Part shown: one piece after another, positions 8,952 to 16,382 of the stretch
Position numbering within the stretch: position 1 is the first letter of the stretch
Layout: each line of letters starts with the position of its first letter
Origin: Hyphomicrobiaceae bacterium
GTDB lineage: Bacteria > Pseudomonadota > Alphaproteobacteria > Rhizobiales > Hyphomicrobiaceae
Assembly (NCBI GenBank): GCA_022844275.1
Contig: JALHMB010000004.1
Coordinates: 310,001-374,000, forward strand
Length of the DNA stretch: 64,000 nt
Direction: 5' to 3'
Notes under the pieces: generated by a model
Database searches by the model: none
Told to the model about the DNA's origin: nothing
What the model saw: the letters and a program-made list of their open reading frames with translations, nothing else
Made by a program: the position numbers and the translations under genes

Positions 8952-9851
8952 TCAACCCTCCTTGCCGAGCAGACCGCTCGGCTTGAGGATGAGAATGACC
9001 GCCATCAGCAGGAACATCAGGCCCTCGACGAACAGCGGGAAGCCGATCGAGCCGAAGGAGCGCACGAGGCCGATGAGGACCGAGCCAAGCAGTGCGCCGG
9101 CGATTGATCCCATGCCGCCGATGACGGTGACGATGAAGGACTCGATGAGGATCGAGAAGCCCATTCCTGCCGTCAGCGAGCGAACGGGCGCCGCGAGTCC
9201 GCCAGCCAATCCCGCGAGCATGCCGCCGAGGACGAATACGCCGCTGTAGACGAGCCCGGTGTTGATACCGAGTGCAGAAACCATGCTCGGATTTACGGCT
9301 GCCGCTCGAACCACCGTTCCGAACCGCGTCCGCGTGATGATCAGCCAGAGAGCGACCGAGATGATGAGCGTGACGATGATCAGGAAGAGATAGAAGACAG
9401 GTATGATTCCGCCCGCAATGAAGATCGGCGGTTGCTGGAACGCCGAGGCCATGCCCATGGATTTGAATTCAGGCCCCCAGATGATCTTCACCGCATCATC
9501 CAGGATGAGGATGAACGCGTAGCAGACCAGGAGCTGCATCAGCACGTTCGAGCCGTACACCTTGCTCATGAAGAAGCGCTCGAAGACGAACGCGAACGCC
9601 GCGACGCCGGCAGCCGCCGCGAGAACGGCCAGGAAGTAGCTTCCCGTCAGGCCGTTGACCGTGAGCGCCAGGTACGCGCCGAGCATGTAGAACGAGCCGT
9701 GCGTGAAGTTGACGACTTTGAGCACCCCGAAAATCAGGGTGAGACCGGCGGCCACCAGAAACAGTAGCATTCCGATGATGAGACCACTTGTCGTCTGCGT
9801 GACAAGACAGGATGCGGACGTCAGGCAATCCGTGAGTGCGGCGAGATTCAA
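8952..9851 (-). CDS. livH: Branched-chain amino acid-type ABC transporter permease LivH
   Basis: A 299-residue permease of the LivH type, with repeated hydrophobic helices and the family segments GLTLIFGVLKVVNFTHGSFYMLGAY near the N-terminus and RAAAVNPSMVSALGINTGLVY in the cytoplasmic loop. The start is a TTG at 9851; it has a GAGGTG ribosome site six nt upstream, and no in-frame ATG gives a better fit. A strong stem-loop terminator sits just upstream, between livK and this gene, so the permease and ATPase genes are probably expressed at lower level than the binding protein. Confidence 0.9.
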   Translation of the reverse strand: MNLAALTDCLTSASCLVTQTTSGLIIGMLLFLVAAGLTLIFGVLKVVNFTHGSFYMLGAYLALTVNGLTGSYFLAVLAAAAGVAAFAFVFERFFMSKVYGSNVLMQLLVCYAFILILDDAVKIIWGPEFKSMGMASAFQQPPIFIAGGIIPVFYLFLIIVTLIISVALWLIITRTRFGTVVRAAAVNPSMVSALGINTGLVYSGVFVLGGMLAGLAGGLAAPVRSLTAGMGFSILIESFIVTVIGGMGSIAGALLGSVLIGLVRSFGSIGFPLFVEGLMFLLMAVILILKPSGLLGKEG

Positions 9852-9877
9852 GCATCACCTCGGATGGTGGGCGGACC

Positions 9878-9919
9878 AAAAACTGCCGCAGGATCCGGGT
9901 GCTGCCCAGATCCCGCGGC
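9878..9919 (-). terminator. Stem-loop terminator/attenuator between livK and livH
   Basis: On the minus strand positions 9919-9885 form a long hairpin. The 11-nt arms GCCGCGGGATC and GATCCTGCGGC pair with one G-U wobble and extend inward through TGGG/CCCG around a CAGCA loop, about 15 pairs in total. A run of five T follows almost at once (A-run at 9878-9882 on the plus strand). It starts 20 nt after the livK stop. This is a textbook intrinsic terminator and, inside an operon, most likely allows partial read-through. Confidence 0.8.
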
Positions 9920-9938
9920 GGAACTCAGCAGAGCGAAC

Positions 9939-11198
9939 TCAGGTGTAGTTGTTGCGCTTCTTCCACTCGGCCTCGAGCTGGAGGATGGTGTCCCAGTTCG
10001 CGCCGGTTACCTCCGGCACATAGGGCTCGCCGGAGATCGTCGCTCCCCAGCCGATGGCATAGTTGATGACGGTCTGGTCCTCGGCGCGCATGGTGACGGT
10101 GCCGTCGGCGCCGAAGGGGCAGTCGATCTTGAGGCCGCGCATGGCCTCGGCGATCTTCTTGCCATCGGCGGAATTCGCCTTCTTGGCGCCTTCCGCAATG
10201 AAATGAATGCCGACCCAATTCTCCCACGACCAGTTCGTCGGATACTCCTTGAAGCGAGCGCGGTATTCGTCGCCCCAAGCAGCGTTTGCCTTCGTGTTGG
10301 GATACGTCTTGATATAGCGCGTTGCCGAGTGAATGCCCTTCGGAAGATTCTTCACGGCGGTCAGCACGGTGTAATCAGCCATGTTGATGGCGAAGACTTC
10401 CATTTGCGAGAACAGTGCGTAGATGTTGGCCTGATCGACCCACGAGGTCAGATCGCCGCCCCATAGCGCCGAGTAGAGCGCCTGTGGCTTGCTCTGCAGA
10501 ACGCGCGTGATGACTTCCGTGTAGTCGGGCTGGAACAGCTTCGGCCATGCCTCGGTCGTGACCTCGGCCTGCGGATAGAAGTGCTTCAGATACTCGACGA
10601 AGAGCTGCGTGTTGTCGCGGCCGTAGGCATAATCGGGAGAGCACGTGCCCCAGCGATTGATCTTCTTGGCCTTGGCGATTTCGGCGGCGTAGGCACCGCT
10701 CACCACCGCGTCATGAATGCCCTGGCGGCATGAGCGGAAGGCAAGCGGAATGCGGATCTTCGGATCGGCGGTCAGCGACGACGTCTCCGAGTTCGTGTGC
10801 ATGACGAGCACGCCGAGGTCCTTGGCCACTTCCTGAACGGCGAACGAGCCGGATGATGCCTCGGCATCGAGCAGAATCTCGCAGCCATCGCTATTCACGA
10901 GCTCGCGTGCGACGCGCGCGGCTTCCTGCGGCTGACCCTTGGAGTCGCGGATGACCATCTCGATCTGACGGCCGGCGAGACCGCCAGCCGCATTGATCTT
11001 CTCGACCTCCATCTGGATCGCATTGCGCGACGATGTGCCGAGCTGCGCGACGCGGCCCGAAAGGATCGTCGGCATACCAATGCGGACAACCTTCGACTGC
11101 GCGGCGACGATGTTAGGTGCGAAAATGGTGGCCGCAGCTCCTGCCGCAGCGCCTTTCAGCACTGTACGGCGGTCGAGATCGGCACGATTGCGGGTCAT
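9939..11198 (-). CDS. Branched-chain amino acid-type ABC transporter substrate-binding protein (LivK-like)
   Basis: A 419-residue periplasmic binding protein of type I fold (Peripla_BP_6). The N-terminus NRADLDRRTVLKGAAAGAA is a Tat-type leader (RR motif at residues 9-12, hydrophobic AAAGAAATIFA, cleavage near VAAQ). The mature start VVRIGMPTILSGRVAQLG and the later GGLAGRQIEMVIRDSKG are family hallmarks. It begins the leftward liv block and is separated from livH by a stem-loop terminator. A Tat route for export is common for alphaproteobacterial HAAT binding proteins. The ligand is unknown; neighbours point to an acid or amide feeding CoA ligation. Confidence 0.9.
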   Translation of the reverse strand: MTRNRADLDRRTVLKGAAAGAAATIFAPNIVAAQSKVVRIGMPTILSGRVAQLGTSSRNAIQMEVEKINAAGGLAGRQIEMVIRDSKGQPQEAARVARELVNSDGCEILLDAEASSGSFAVQEVAKDLGVLVMHTNSETSSLTADPKIRIPLAFRSCRQGIHDAVVSGAYAAEIAKAKKINRWGTCSPDYAYGRDNTQLFVEYLKHFYPQAEVTTEAWPKLFQPDYTEVITRVLQSKPQALYSALWGGDLTSWVDQANIYALFSQMEVFAINMADYTVLTAVKNLPKGIHSATRYIKTYPNTKANAAWGDEYRARFKEYPTNWSWENWVGIHFIAEGAKKANSADGKKIAEAMRGLKIDCPFGADGTVTMRAEDQTVINYAIGWGATISGEPYVPEVTGANWDTILQLEAEWKKRNNYT

Positions 11199-11306
11199 GG
11201 GTGTTCCTCCTGAGTGATTTCAACTTCGTGGGACCGTACGGATCGGTCTTGTTGTTGGCCTGGAAACTGCTCCAAGCGGTTATGCATCGTCAAGATGACT
11301 TGCGAG

Positions 11307-12398
11307 TCACGATTCATTTTCCTTATCAGAGCGGCGTTTGGCCTCATAGACCGCCTGCGCGACGGCAATTTCGCGCTTGGCGTCATTCATGGGGTGAACT
11401 TCAACGCTCACGTGCACGGAACCGGCGTTGATCGATGCTCGGGCCACGGCCACGAGATCTTCATCGCCCAGCGGATTGGGAAAGGCCGTCGACAGGCTCA
11501 GAAGCTGGGGTTGCACGTGGAGGCGTTCCGAAGCCGCAGCCGTGGCTGCTGCCTCGATCAGCTTCAACACGATGCCCCGGCGGATGGCGCCGTCCGGGCC
11601 GAGGCAGGCCGAGGTCACGTCGAGTTCGATGCGCGCCTCGCCCGCGCCGGCCGAAGCCGTACGGAAATGGGCGGCATCGCCGATGATGGCTGCCTGCGCA
11701 GATGATGCCCCGCGGCGGGAGCGACGGGGACGATCTGCCGAGCCGCCATACATCATGCCGCCAGTCATGAGCTTCATGTAGGCCCGGTCGACCCAAGGGG
11801 GCAGGCGGCGCGCGCGGCCATCGCGGAACAGATAGCGGTAGCTGATGTAATTGCGCGCGGCGAGCATGGTGTGGATGATCACTTCGAGCTCGCGTTTCTC
11901 GAAGCCCGGCAGCTCCCCTTTCGCGAGGCTGCGCGACAGGGCGCGCATATAGCCATCGGCCATGTTTCGCATGTGATCGTGATAGGCCTTCGGCGCGAAG
12001 GTCTCGGCCTCGTTCAGGATGCGATAGAATTCCGGGCGCTCGGCAAGGAAGTCGAAGAAGGCCCTGAAGCCAATCTCTTCGCGGGCAAAGCTGCCTTCCT
12101 CGGTCGCGATGCGCGCTCGGATGAAATCGAGCAGCTCGGTGCCGAGTTCCGGCAGGAGATGGTCGAAGAGATCTTGCTGCGATGCGAAGTAATTGTAGAA
12201 CGTGCCCTGGGCGATCTCGGCGCGCGCCGTGATCTTGGCAACCGAGGCGTTCGCGTAGCCCTCGGCGCCGACGACCTCGGCTGCAGCATCGATCAGTTTC
12301 CGACGGGTCTCTATTGCGCGGTCAGCACGTCGCCGCCGGCCAGGCACTGCCTCGCCGACCGTCGTATCTGGCCCATCAGAAACCTTCTTGTCGAGCAT
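11307..12398 (-). CDS. TetR-family regulator with a C-terminal hotdog (PaaI/4HBT-like) domain
   Basis: A 363-residue protein with two parts. Residues about 30-90 are a TetR DNA-binding domain (TRRKLIDAAAEVVGAEGYAN, then AEIAQGTFYNYFASQQDLF), followed by a helical TetR body to about residue 230. The last ~115 residues read as a hotdog thioesterase-like fold: ARIELDVTSACLGPDGAIRR, GIVLKLIEAAATAAAS, LLSLSTAFPNPLGDEDLVAV and a final strand-rich tail. The start at 12398 (MLDKK) has GAGG six nt upstream; the frame is open further. It faces the divergent E1/E2/acyl-CoA dehydrogenase operon, so it is likely a local repressor that senses a CoA thioester through the hotdog domain. Function is inferred. 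Confidence 0.8.
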   Translation of the reverse strand: MLDKKVSDGPDTTVGEAVPGRRRRADRAIETRRKLIDAAAEVVGAEGYANASVAKITARAEIAQGTFYNYFASQQDLFDHLLPELGTELLDFIRARIATEEGSFAREEIGFRAFFDFLAERPEFYRILNEAETFAPKAYHDHMRNMADGYMRALSRSLAKGELPGFEKRELEVIIHTMLAARNYISYRYLFRDGRARRLPPWVDRAYMKLMTGGMMYGGSADRPRRSRRGASSAQAAIIGDAAHFRTASAGAGEARIELDVTSACLGPDGAIRRGIVLKLIEAAATAAASERLHVQPQLLSLSTAFPNPLGDEDLVAVARASINAGSVHVSVEVHPMNDAKREIAVAQAVYEAKRRSDKENES

Positions 12399-12459
12399 TC
12401 GCAAACCTCGCAGGCGTGGACAAACTAGGGCCATCACGCCAAGTCCGTCAAACAAAAAC

Positions 12460-12478
12460 GAATCATGGCTCATCATTC
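12460..12478. promoter_or_regulatory. Imperfect 19-bp palindrome, candidate TetR operator
   Basis: GAATCATGGCTCATCATTC reads GAAT-ATG...CAT-ATTC on both strands (14 of 19 positions symmetric). It lies in the 154-bp divergent region between the TetR-hotdog gene and the E1alpha gene, just upstream of a promoter-like sequence. Position and symmetry fit an operator for the adjacent regulator; binding is inferred. Confidence 0.4.
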
Positions 12479-12485
12479 ATTTATC

Positions 12486-12514
12486 TTGACTTCGGGCTTC
12501 GCTGGCCGAGAATA
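12486..12514 (+). promoter_or_regulatory. Sigma70-like promoter of the E1/E2 operon
   Basis: TTGACT (12486-12491), a 17-nt spacer and AGAATA (12509-12514) resemble -35 and -10 elements, 39 nt upstream of the TTG start of the E1alpha gene and adjacent to the palindrome at 12460-12478. Confidence 0.45.
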
Positions 12515-12552
12515 GCCCGACTTTCGCCCCGACATGCTGGAGGATTCACCGT

Positions 12553-13524
12553 TTGACCGCGGCGAACAGCTCTTCCCCCCTCGATCTCCTGCGGACGATG
12601 ACGCTGATCCGCGAGGCCGAGCTGCGCCTTGCCCAGCTCTTTGCCGACGGCGAGGTGCCGGGTTTCATTCATCTCTCCGTCGGGCAGGAGGGCGTGGCCG
12701 CCGGCGTGTGCGCTGCTCTGAGCTCCACTGACACACTGGCCTCGAACCATCGCGGTCACGGGCATGCGCTTGCCAAAGGCCTCGACCTCGAGCGCTTCTT
12801 CCTCGAGATCATGGGCAAGGCGGAAGGCATGTGCCAGGGCCGCGGCGGCTCTATGCATGTCGCCGATGCAGCCGTCGGGATGCTCGGCGCCAACGGCATT
12901 GTCGGCGCTGGCTTGCCGATCGCGGTCGGTAGCGCGCTCGCGCATCAGGTGCGCAAGAGCGGCGCTATCGCGACCGTTTTCTTCGGCGATGGTGCGCTTG
13001 CCGAAGGCGTGATGCACGAGAGTTTCAATCTCGCGTCGATCTGGCGGCTACCCGTGCTGTTCGTCTGCGAGAACAACGGCTGGTCGGAGTTCTCGCCGAC
13101 ATCGAAGCAGCTCGCAGCCGATCCCTGCGCACTCGCCTTGAGCCACCGCATTGCCGCCCGTTCCGTCGACGGCAACGATGTCCTTGCCGTGCACGAAATG
13201 GCGCTCGTCCTGGTTGATGAGATCCGCGAAGGAGGAGGACCGCGCTTTCTCGAATGCCGCACGACGCGCGTCCGAGGTCACTTCGAAGGCGATCCGCAGA
13301 AGTATCGCGAAGCTGCCGATGCCGCACGCAGCGAGGACGATCCCATCGGTCGTCTGGAGCGGCGCCTCACTGCGGACGGCGTGCCGGCGCCGGACATTGA
13401 AGCTGCCACGCGCGAGGCCAAACGTCGCGTAGATGCAGCCGTTCGGCGCGCGCGCTCTGGAACGGCGCCGGCTTTCGATGCTGCGCTGCGGGATGTCTAT
13501 GCTCCGAGCGAGGCCGCGCCATGA
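12553..13524 (+). CDS. Thiamine-diphosphate-dependent 2-oxoacid/acetoin dehydrogenase E1, alpha subunit
   Basis: A 323-residue E1alpha subunit of the pyruvate/acetoin dehydrogenase (AcoA/PdhA) type, which with E1beta decarboxylates a 2-oxo substrate on ThDP. The ThDP/Mg motif runs from GDGALAEG (about residue 141) to the Asn pair of CENNGWSEFS. HRGHGHALAKG and GRGGSMHVAD are further family marks. The start is TTG at 12553, chosen because GGAGGA lies 8 nt upstream and no ATG fits. The stop overlaps the E1beta start (ATGA). The true 2-oxo substrate is unknown. Confidence 0.9.
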   Translation: MTAANSSSPLDLLRTMTLIREAELRLAQLFADGEVPGFIHLSVGQEGVAAGVCAALSSTDTLASNHRGHGHALAKGLDLERFFLEIMGKAEGMCQGRGGSMHVADAAVGMLGANGIVGAGLPIAVGSALAHQVRKSGAIATVFFGDGALAEGVMHESFNLASIWRLPVLFVCENNGWSEFSPTSKQLAADPCALALSHRIAARSVDGNDVLAVHEMALVLVDEIREGGGPRFLECRTTRVRGHFEGDPQKYREAADAARSEDDPIGRLERRLTADGVPAPDIEAATREAKRRVDAAVRRARSGTAPAFDAALRDVYAPSEAAP

Positions 13525-14495
13525 GCGAAGTTCGCTTCGGGCAAGCCATCAATCGCGCGCTCGCCGATGCCATGGCGGCCGACGAGAACATCGTCATCTT
13601 CGGTGAGGATGTTGCCGCACCTGGCGGCCCCTTCGGCGTCACGCGTGGTCTCCTCGACCGCTTCGGTGCCGAGCGCGTGCGCGACACGCCTATTTCGGAA
13701 GCTGCGATCGTCGGCGCGGCGGTCGGCGCTGCCATGAGTGGGCTCAAGCCCATCGTCGAGATCATGTTCATGGACTTCGTGACGCTCTCCATGGACGCGC
13801 TGGTCAATCAGGCGGCAAAGGCGCGCTTCATGTTCGGCGGCCAGTATGCGCTGCCCATGGTCGTGCGCCTGCCGCATGGGGGCGGCATCAATGCCGGCCC
13901 GCAGCACTCGCAGTGTCTCGAAGCGTGGCTCACGCATGTGCCCGGTCTCAAAGTAGCTTGTCCGGCAACCGTAAGCGATGCCTATGCGCTGACGCGCGCG
14001 GCCATCGCCGATCCTGATCCGGTCATTCTCGTCGAGAACAAGAGCCTCTATGCCGTGAAGGGCGCGCTGCCCGAGCCACTGCCGAGCGTCGCGATCGGCA
14101 CGGCCGACATAGCGCGGCCCGGACGCGATGCCACGATCGTCACATACGGCGCGATGCGTGGCATGGCGCTCGCGGCTGCTGACATGCTCGCAAAAGATGG
14201 CGTCGAGACGGAAGTCATTGACCTCCGGTCCCTTCAGCCGTGGGACGAAAGCGCGGTACTGGCTTCGCTTGCACGCACGCATCGGCTCGTGATCGCGCAT
14301 GAGGCCGTCGAAGCCTTCGGCGTCGGCGCCGAGATCGCCGCGCGTATGGCGGATGTCGGCTTCGATGAGCTGGATGGGCCGATCGTGCGCGTCGGCGCGC
14401 CGTTCATGCCCGTCCCCTTTGCGAAGGAACTCGAGGCCCGCTATCGGCCGGATGCCGCGCGGATTGTCGAGGGCGTGCGCCGCACGCTTGCCTAA
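13521..14495 (+). CDS. 2-oxoacid/acetoin dehydrogenase E1, beta subunit
   Basis: A 324-residue E1beta (AcoB/PdhB-like) transketolase-type subunit. Seen are IVIFGEDVAAPGGPFGVTRG near the N-terminus, RDTPISEAAIVGAAVGAAM (with the Glu that activates ThDP), FGGQYALPMVVRLPHGGG and a C-terminal domain with VIDLRSLQPWDESAV. It is translationally coupled to the alpha subunit (ATGA) and followed 18 nt later by an enoyl-CoA hydratase gene. Confidence 0.9.
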   Translation: MSEVRFGQAINRALADAMAADENIVIFGEDVAAPGGPFGVTRGLLDRFGAERVRDTPISEAAIVGAAVGAAMSGLKPIVEIMFMDFVTLSMDALVNQAAKARFMFGGQYALPMVVRLPHGGGINAGPQHSQCLEAWLTHVPGLKVACPATVSDAYALTRAAIADPDPVILVENKSLYAVKGALPEPLPSVAIGTADIARPGRDATIVTYGAMRGMALAAADMLAKDGVETEVIDLRSLQPWDESAVLASLARTHRLVIAHEAVEAFGVGAEIAARMADVGFDELDGPIVRVGAPFMPVPFAKELEARYRPDAARIVEGVRRTLA

Positions 14496-14513
14496 GAAGA
14501 ACGAGGAACGCCC

Positions 14514-15299
14514 ATGACCACTGATGTGATCCTCGCCGAGATCTCGGACGGCGTCGCCGTCGTCACGATCAATCGACCGAAGACGCTCAACGCGCTCGAC
14601 ATACCGACGCTGCTGTCGCTCGAATCAGCCTGGGCGAAGGTCGAAGCAGACCCGGCTGTCCAGGTGATCATCGTCACGGGCGCGGGCGATCGAGCATTCG
14701 TCGCCGGCGGCGACATCGCCGATCTTAAAGCGCGCGACGGCCTTCGCCACTACGAGGAGTTCGCGGAGATCGTGCACCGCGTCTTCCGGAAGATCGAGTT
14801 GTGCGACAAGCCGACCATCGCGGCTGTCAACGGCTATGCCCTTGGCGGCGGCACGGAGCTCATCCTCGCGACCGACATCCGCATTCTCGCGGACAGCGCG
14901 CGCCTGGGTCTGCCCGAGATCACGCTCGGTCTCTTTCCAGGCGCCGGTGGTACGCAGCGCATCATCCGTCAGGTGCCGCTCTGCCGTGCCAAGGAGATCA
15001 TGTTCACCGGCGAGCAGATCTCGGCTCAAGAGGCCGTCGCGATCGGGCTCGCCAACAAGGTCGTGCCGAAAGCCGAGGTCATGACGGCTGCGCGCGAGAT
15101 GGCTGCGAGGATGGTCTCGAAGTCGCCGCTCGTGTTGAAGCTCCTCAAGCGCACGCTCAATAGTGGCGGCGAGATGCCTCTATCGGCCGCGCTCGCACAC
15201 GAGCAGGCCATGATCGGGCTCGTGCTCGACACCGCGGATTCCAAGGAAGGGTGCGGCGCATTTCTCGAGAAGCGCACGCCGAAGTTCACCGGCCGCTGA
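14514..15299 (+). CDS. Enoyl-CoA hydratase/isomerase (crotonase) family protein
   Basis: A 261-residue crotonase. The oxyanion-hole strands are AFVAGGDIADL and AVNGYALGGGTELILATDIRI. The Glu of PEITLGLFPGAGGTQRI is the usual second catalytic acid; the first catalytic Glu position is occupied within ALGGGTELIL, so hydratase activity is plausible. It sits between the E1beta and E2 genes of the same operon, an unusual place, and probably acts on the enoyl-CoA made by the acyl-CoA dehydrogenase encoded downstream. Confidence 0.88.
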   Translation: MTTDVILAEISDGVAVVTINRPKTLNALDIPTLLSLESAWAKVEADPAVQVIIVTGAGDRAFVAGGDIADLKARDGLRHYEEFAEIVHRVFRKIELCDKPTIAAVNGYALGGGTELILATDIRILADSARLGLPEITLGLFPGAGGTQRIIRQVPLCRAKEIMFTGEQISAQEAVAIGLANKVVPKAEVMTAAREMAARMVSKSPLVLKLLKRTLNSGGEMPLSAALAHEQAMIGLVLDTADSKEGCGAFLEKRTPKFTGR

Positions 15300-15302
15300 G
15301 CC

Positions 15303-16364
15303 ATGGACCACGTCGCCGACCTGTTGATGCCGAAGCTCGGTCTCACCATGACCGAGGGCACGGTCGCGCGTTGGCTTGCGGCACCGGGGCAGCGGTTCGC
15401 CGCGGGTGACATCATTGTCGTGGTCGAAACCGACAAGATCGCCAACGATGTCGAGGCGCCGGCCGCGGGTGAGCTGATGAGGTTGCTCTCCGCGGAAGGC
15501 GATGTCGTTCCCGTCGGGCAACCGATCGCGCAATGGAAGTTGGACGATGCTGCGCCTGTGGCGCGGCCTGCGCCTGCAAGTACGCCTCGTGCGGAGGAAA
15601 GTGCAGTACCCCGGCCGCGCAGCGATATGCCCAAGCCCTCGCCCGACCCGACGGATCGCATCATCGCGACACCCTATGCTCGACGCCTCGCACGCGAGGC
15701 ATCGCTGGAGCTCGCCGATATCACCGGCTCCGGCCCGCGTGGACGCATCAAGTGCGCCGATGTGCTCCGTGCGAAGGAGGAGCGAAGCTCAGGTCGGCAG
15801 ATCGCGACAACCGTCACCGCCGTTCAGCGAGTTGCTCCCGCCACAGCTTCCACGACCGCTCATTCGTTCGCTACCGTCGATGTGGATGTCAGCGCACTGC
15901 GTGCCTTGGGTGCGCGACTCGCCGCGACGCGGGACCGTCCCTTCGAGCGCCGCGCGTACATCGCGATGGCCTGCATCAAAGCCCTAGGTGATGATGCCGC
16001 GGCACCTGTGCGACTAGGCCTTTCGAATGGGGGCGCTTTTGCCACGATGGAGGGCACCGCGCGCGATACGCTCTCGGCCATAACTGCGCGATTGGCGCAG
16101 GCGTCAATGGATACTGCCGGTGGCGATATCGCGATTGTCGTGGTCGATGGGCGTGCCCGCCAAGTCGTACCAACTATCCCGACGGGATGGCGCATGGCCC
16201 TCGGTGTCGGCGGCGTTCGCGCTTCACGCACCGGGGACGCAACGCACGAGATGACGCTGGCGCTCGCCTATGACACTGCCGACGTCGATCACTCTTTTGC
16301 TGCGCAGTTGCTCGACCGCATGGCGGCGCTGCTTGAAGAGCCTCTTCATCTGCTGGCCGTCTGA
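15303..16364 (+). CDS. Dihydrolipoamide acyltransferase (E2)-like protein with degenerate catalytic domain
   Basis: A 353-residue E2-like protein. Residues 1-80 form a lipoyl domain with the lipoylated Lys in VETDKIANDV (K45). Residues about 118-155 form a peripheral subunit-binding domain (ATPYARRLAREASLELADI, then GSGPRGRI). The C-terminal part (about 180-353) is shorter than a normal E2 catalytic domain of about 230 residues. The active-site motif DHRxxDG is replaced by AYDTADVDHSFAA: His, Arg and the Gly are gone. Transacylase activity is therefore doubtful; the protein may serve as a lipoyl carrier and scaffold for the E1 pair encoded upstream. No E3 gene is present nearby. Confidence 0.82.
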   Translation: MDHVADLLMPKLGLTMTEGTVARWLAAPGQRFAAGDIIVVVETDKIANDVEAPAAGELMRLLSAEGDVVPVGQPIAQWKLDDAAPVARPAPASTPRAEESAVPRPRSDMPKPSPDPTDRIIATPYARRLAREASLELADITGSGPRGRIKCADVLRAKEERSSGRQIATTVTAVQRVAPATASTTAHSFATVDVDVSALRALGARLAATRDRPFERRAYIAMACIKALGDDAAAPVRLGLSNGGAFATMEGTARDTLSAITARLAQASMDTAGGDIAIVVVDGRARQVVPTIPTGWRMALGVGGVRASRTGDATHEMTLALAYDTADVDHSFAAQLLDRMAALLEEPLHLLAV

Positions 16365-16382
16365 GCACAACGGAATGTACCC

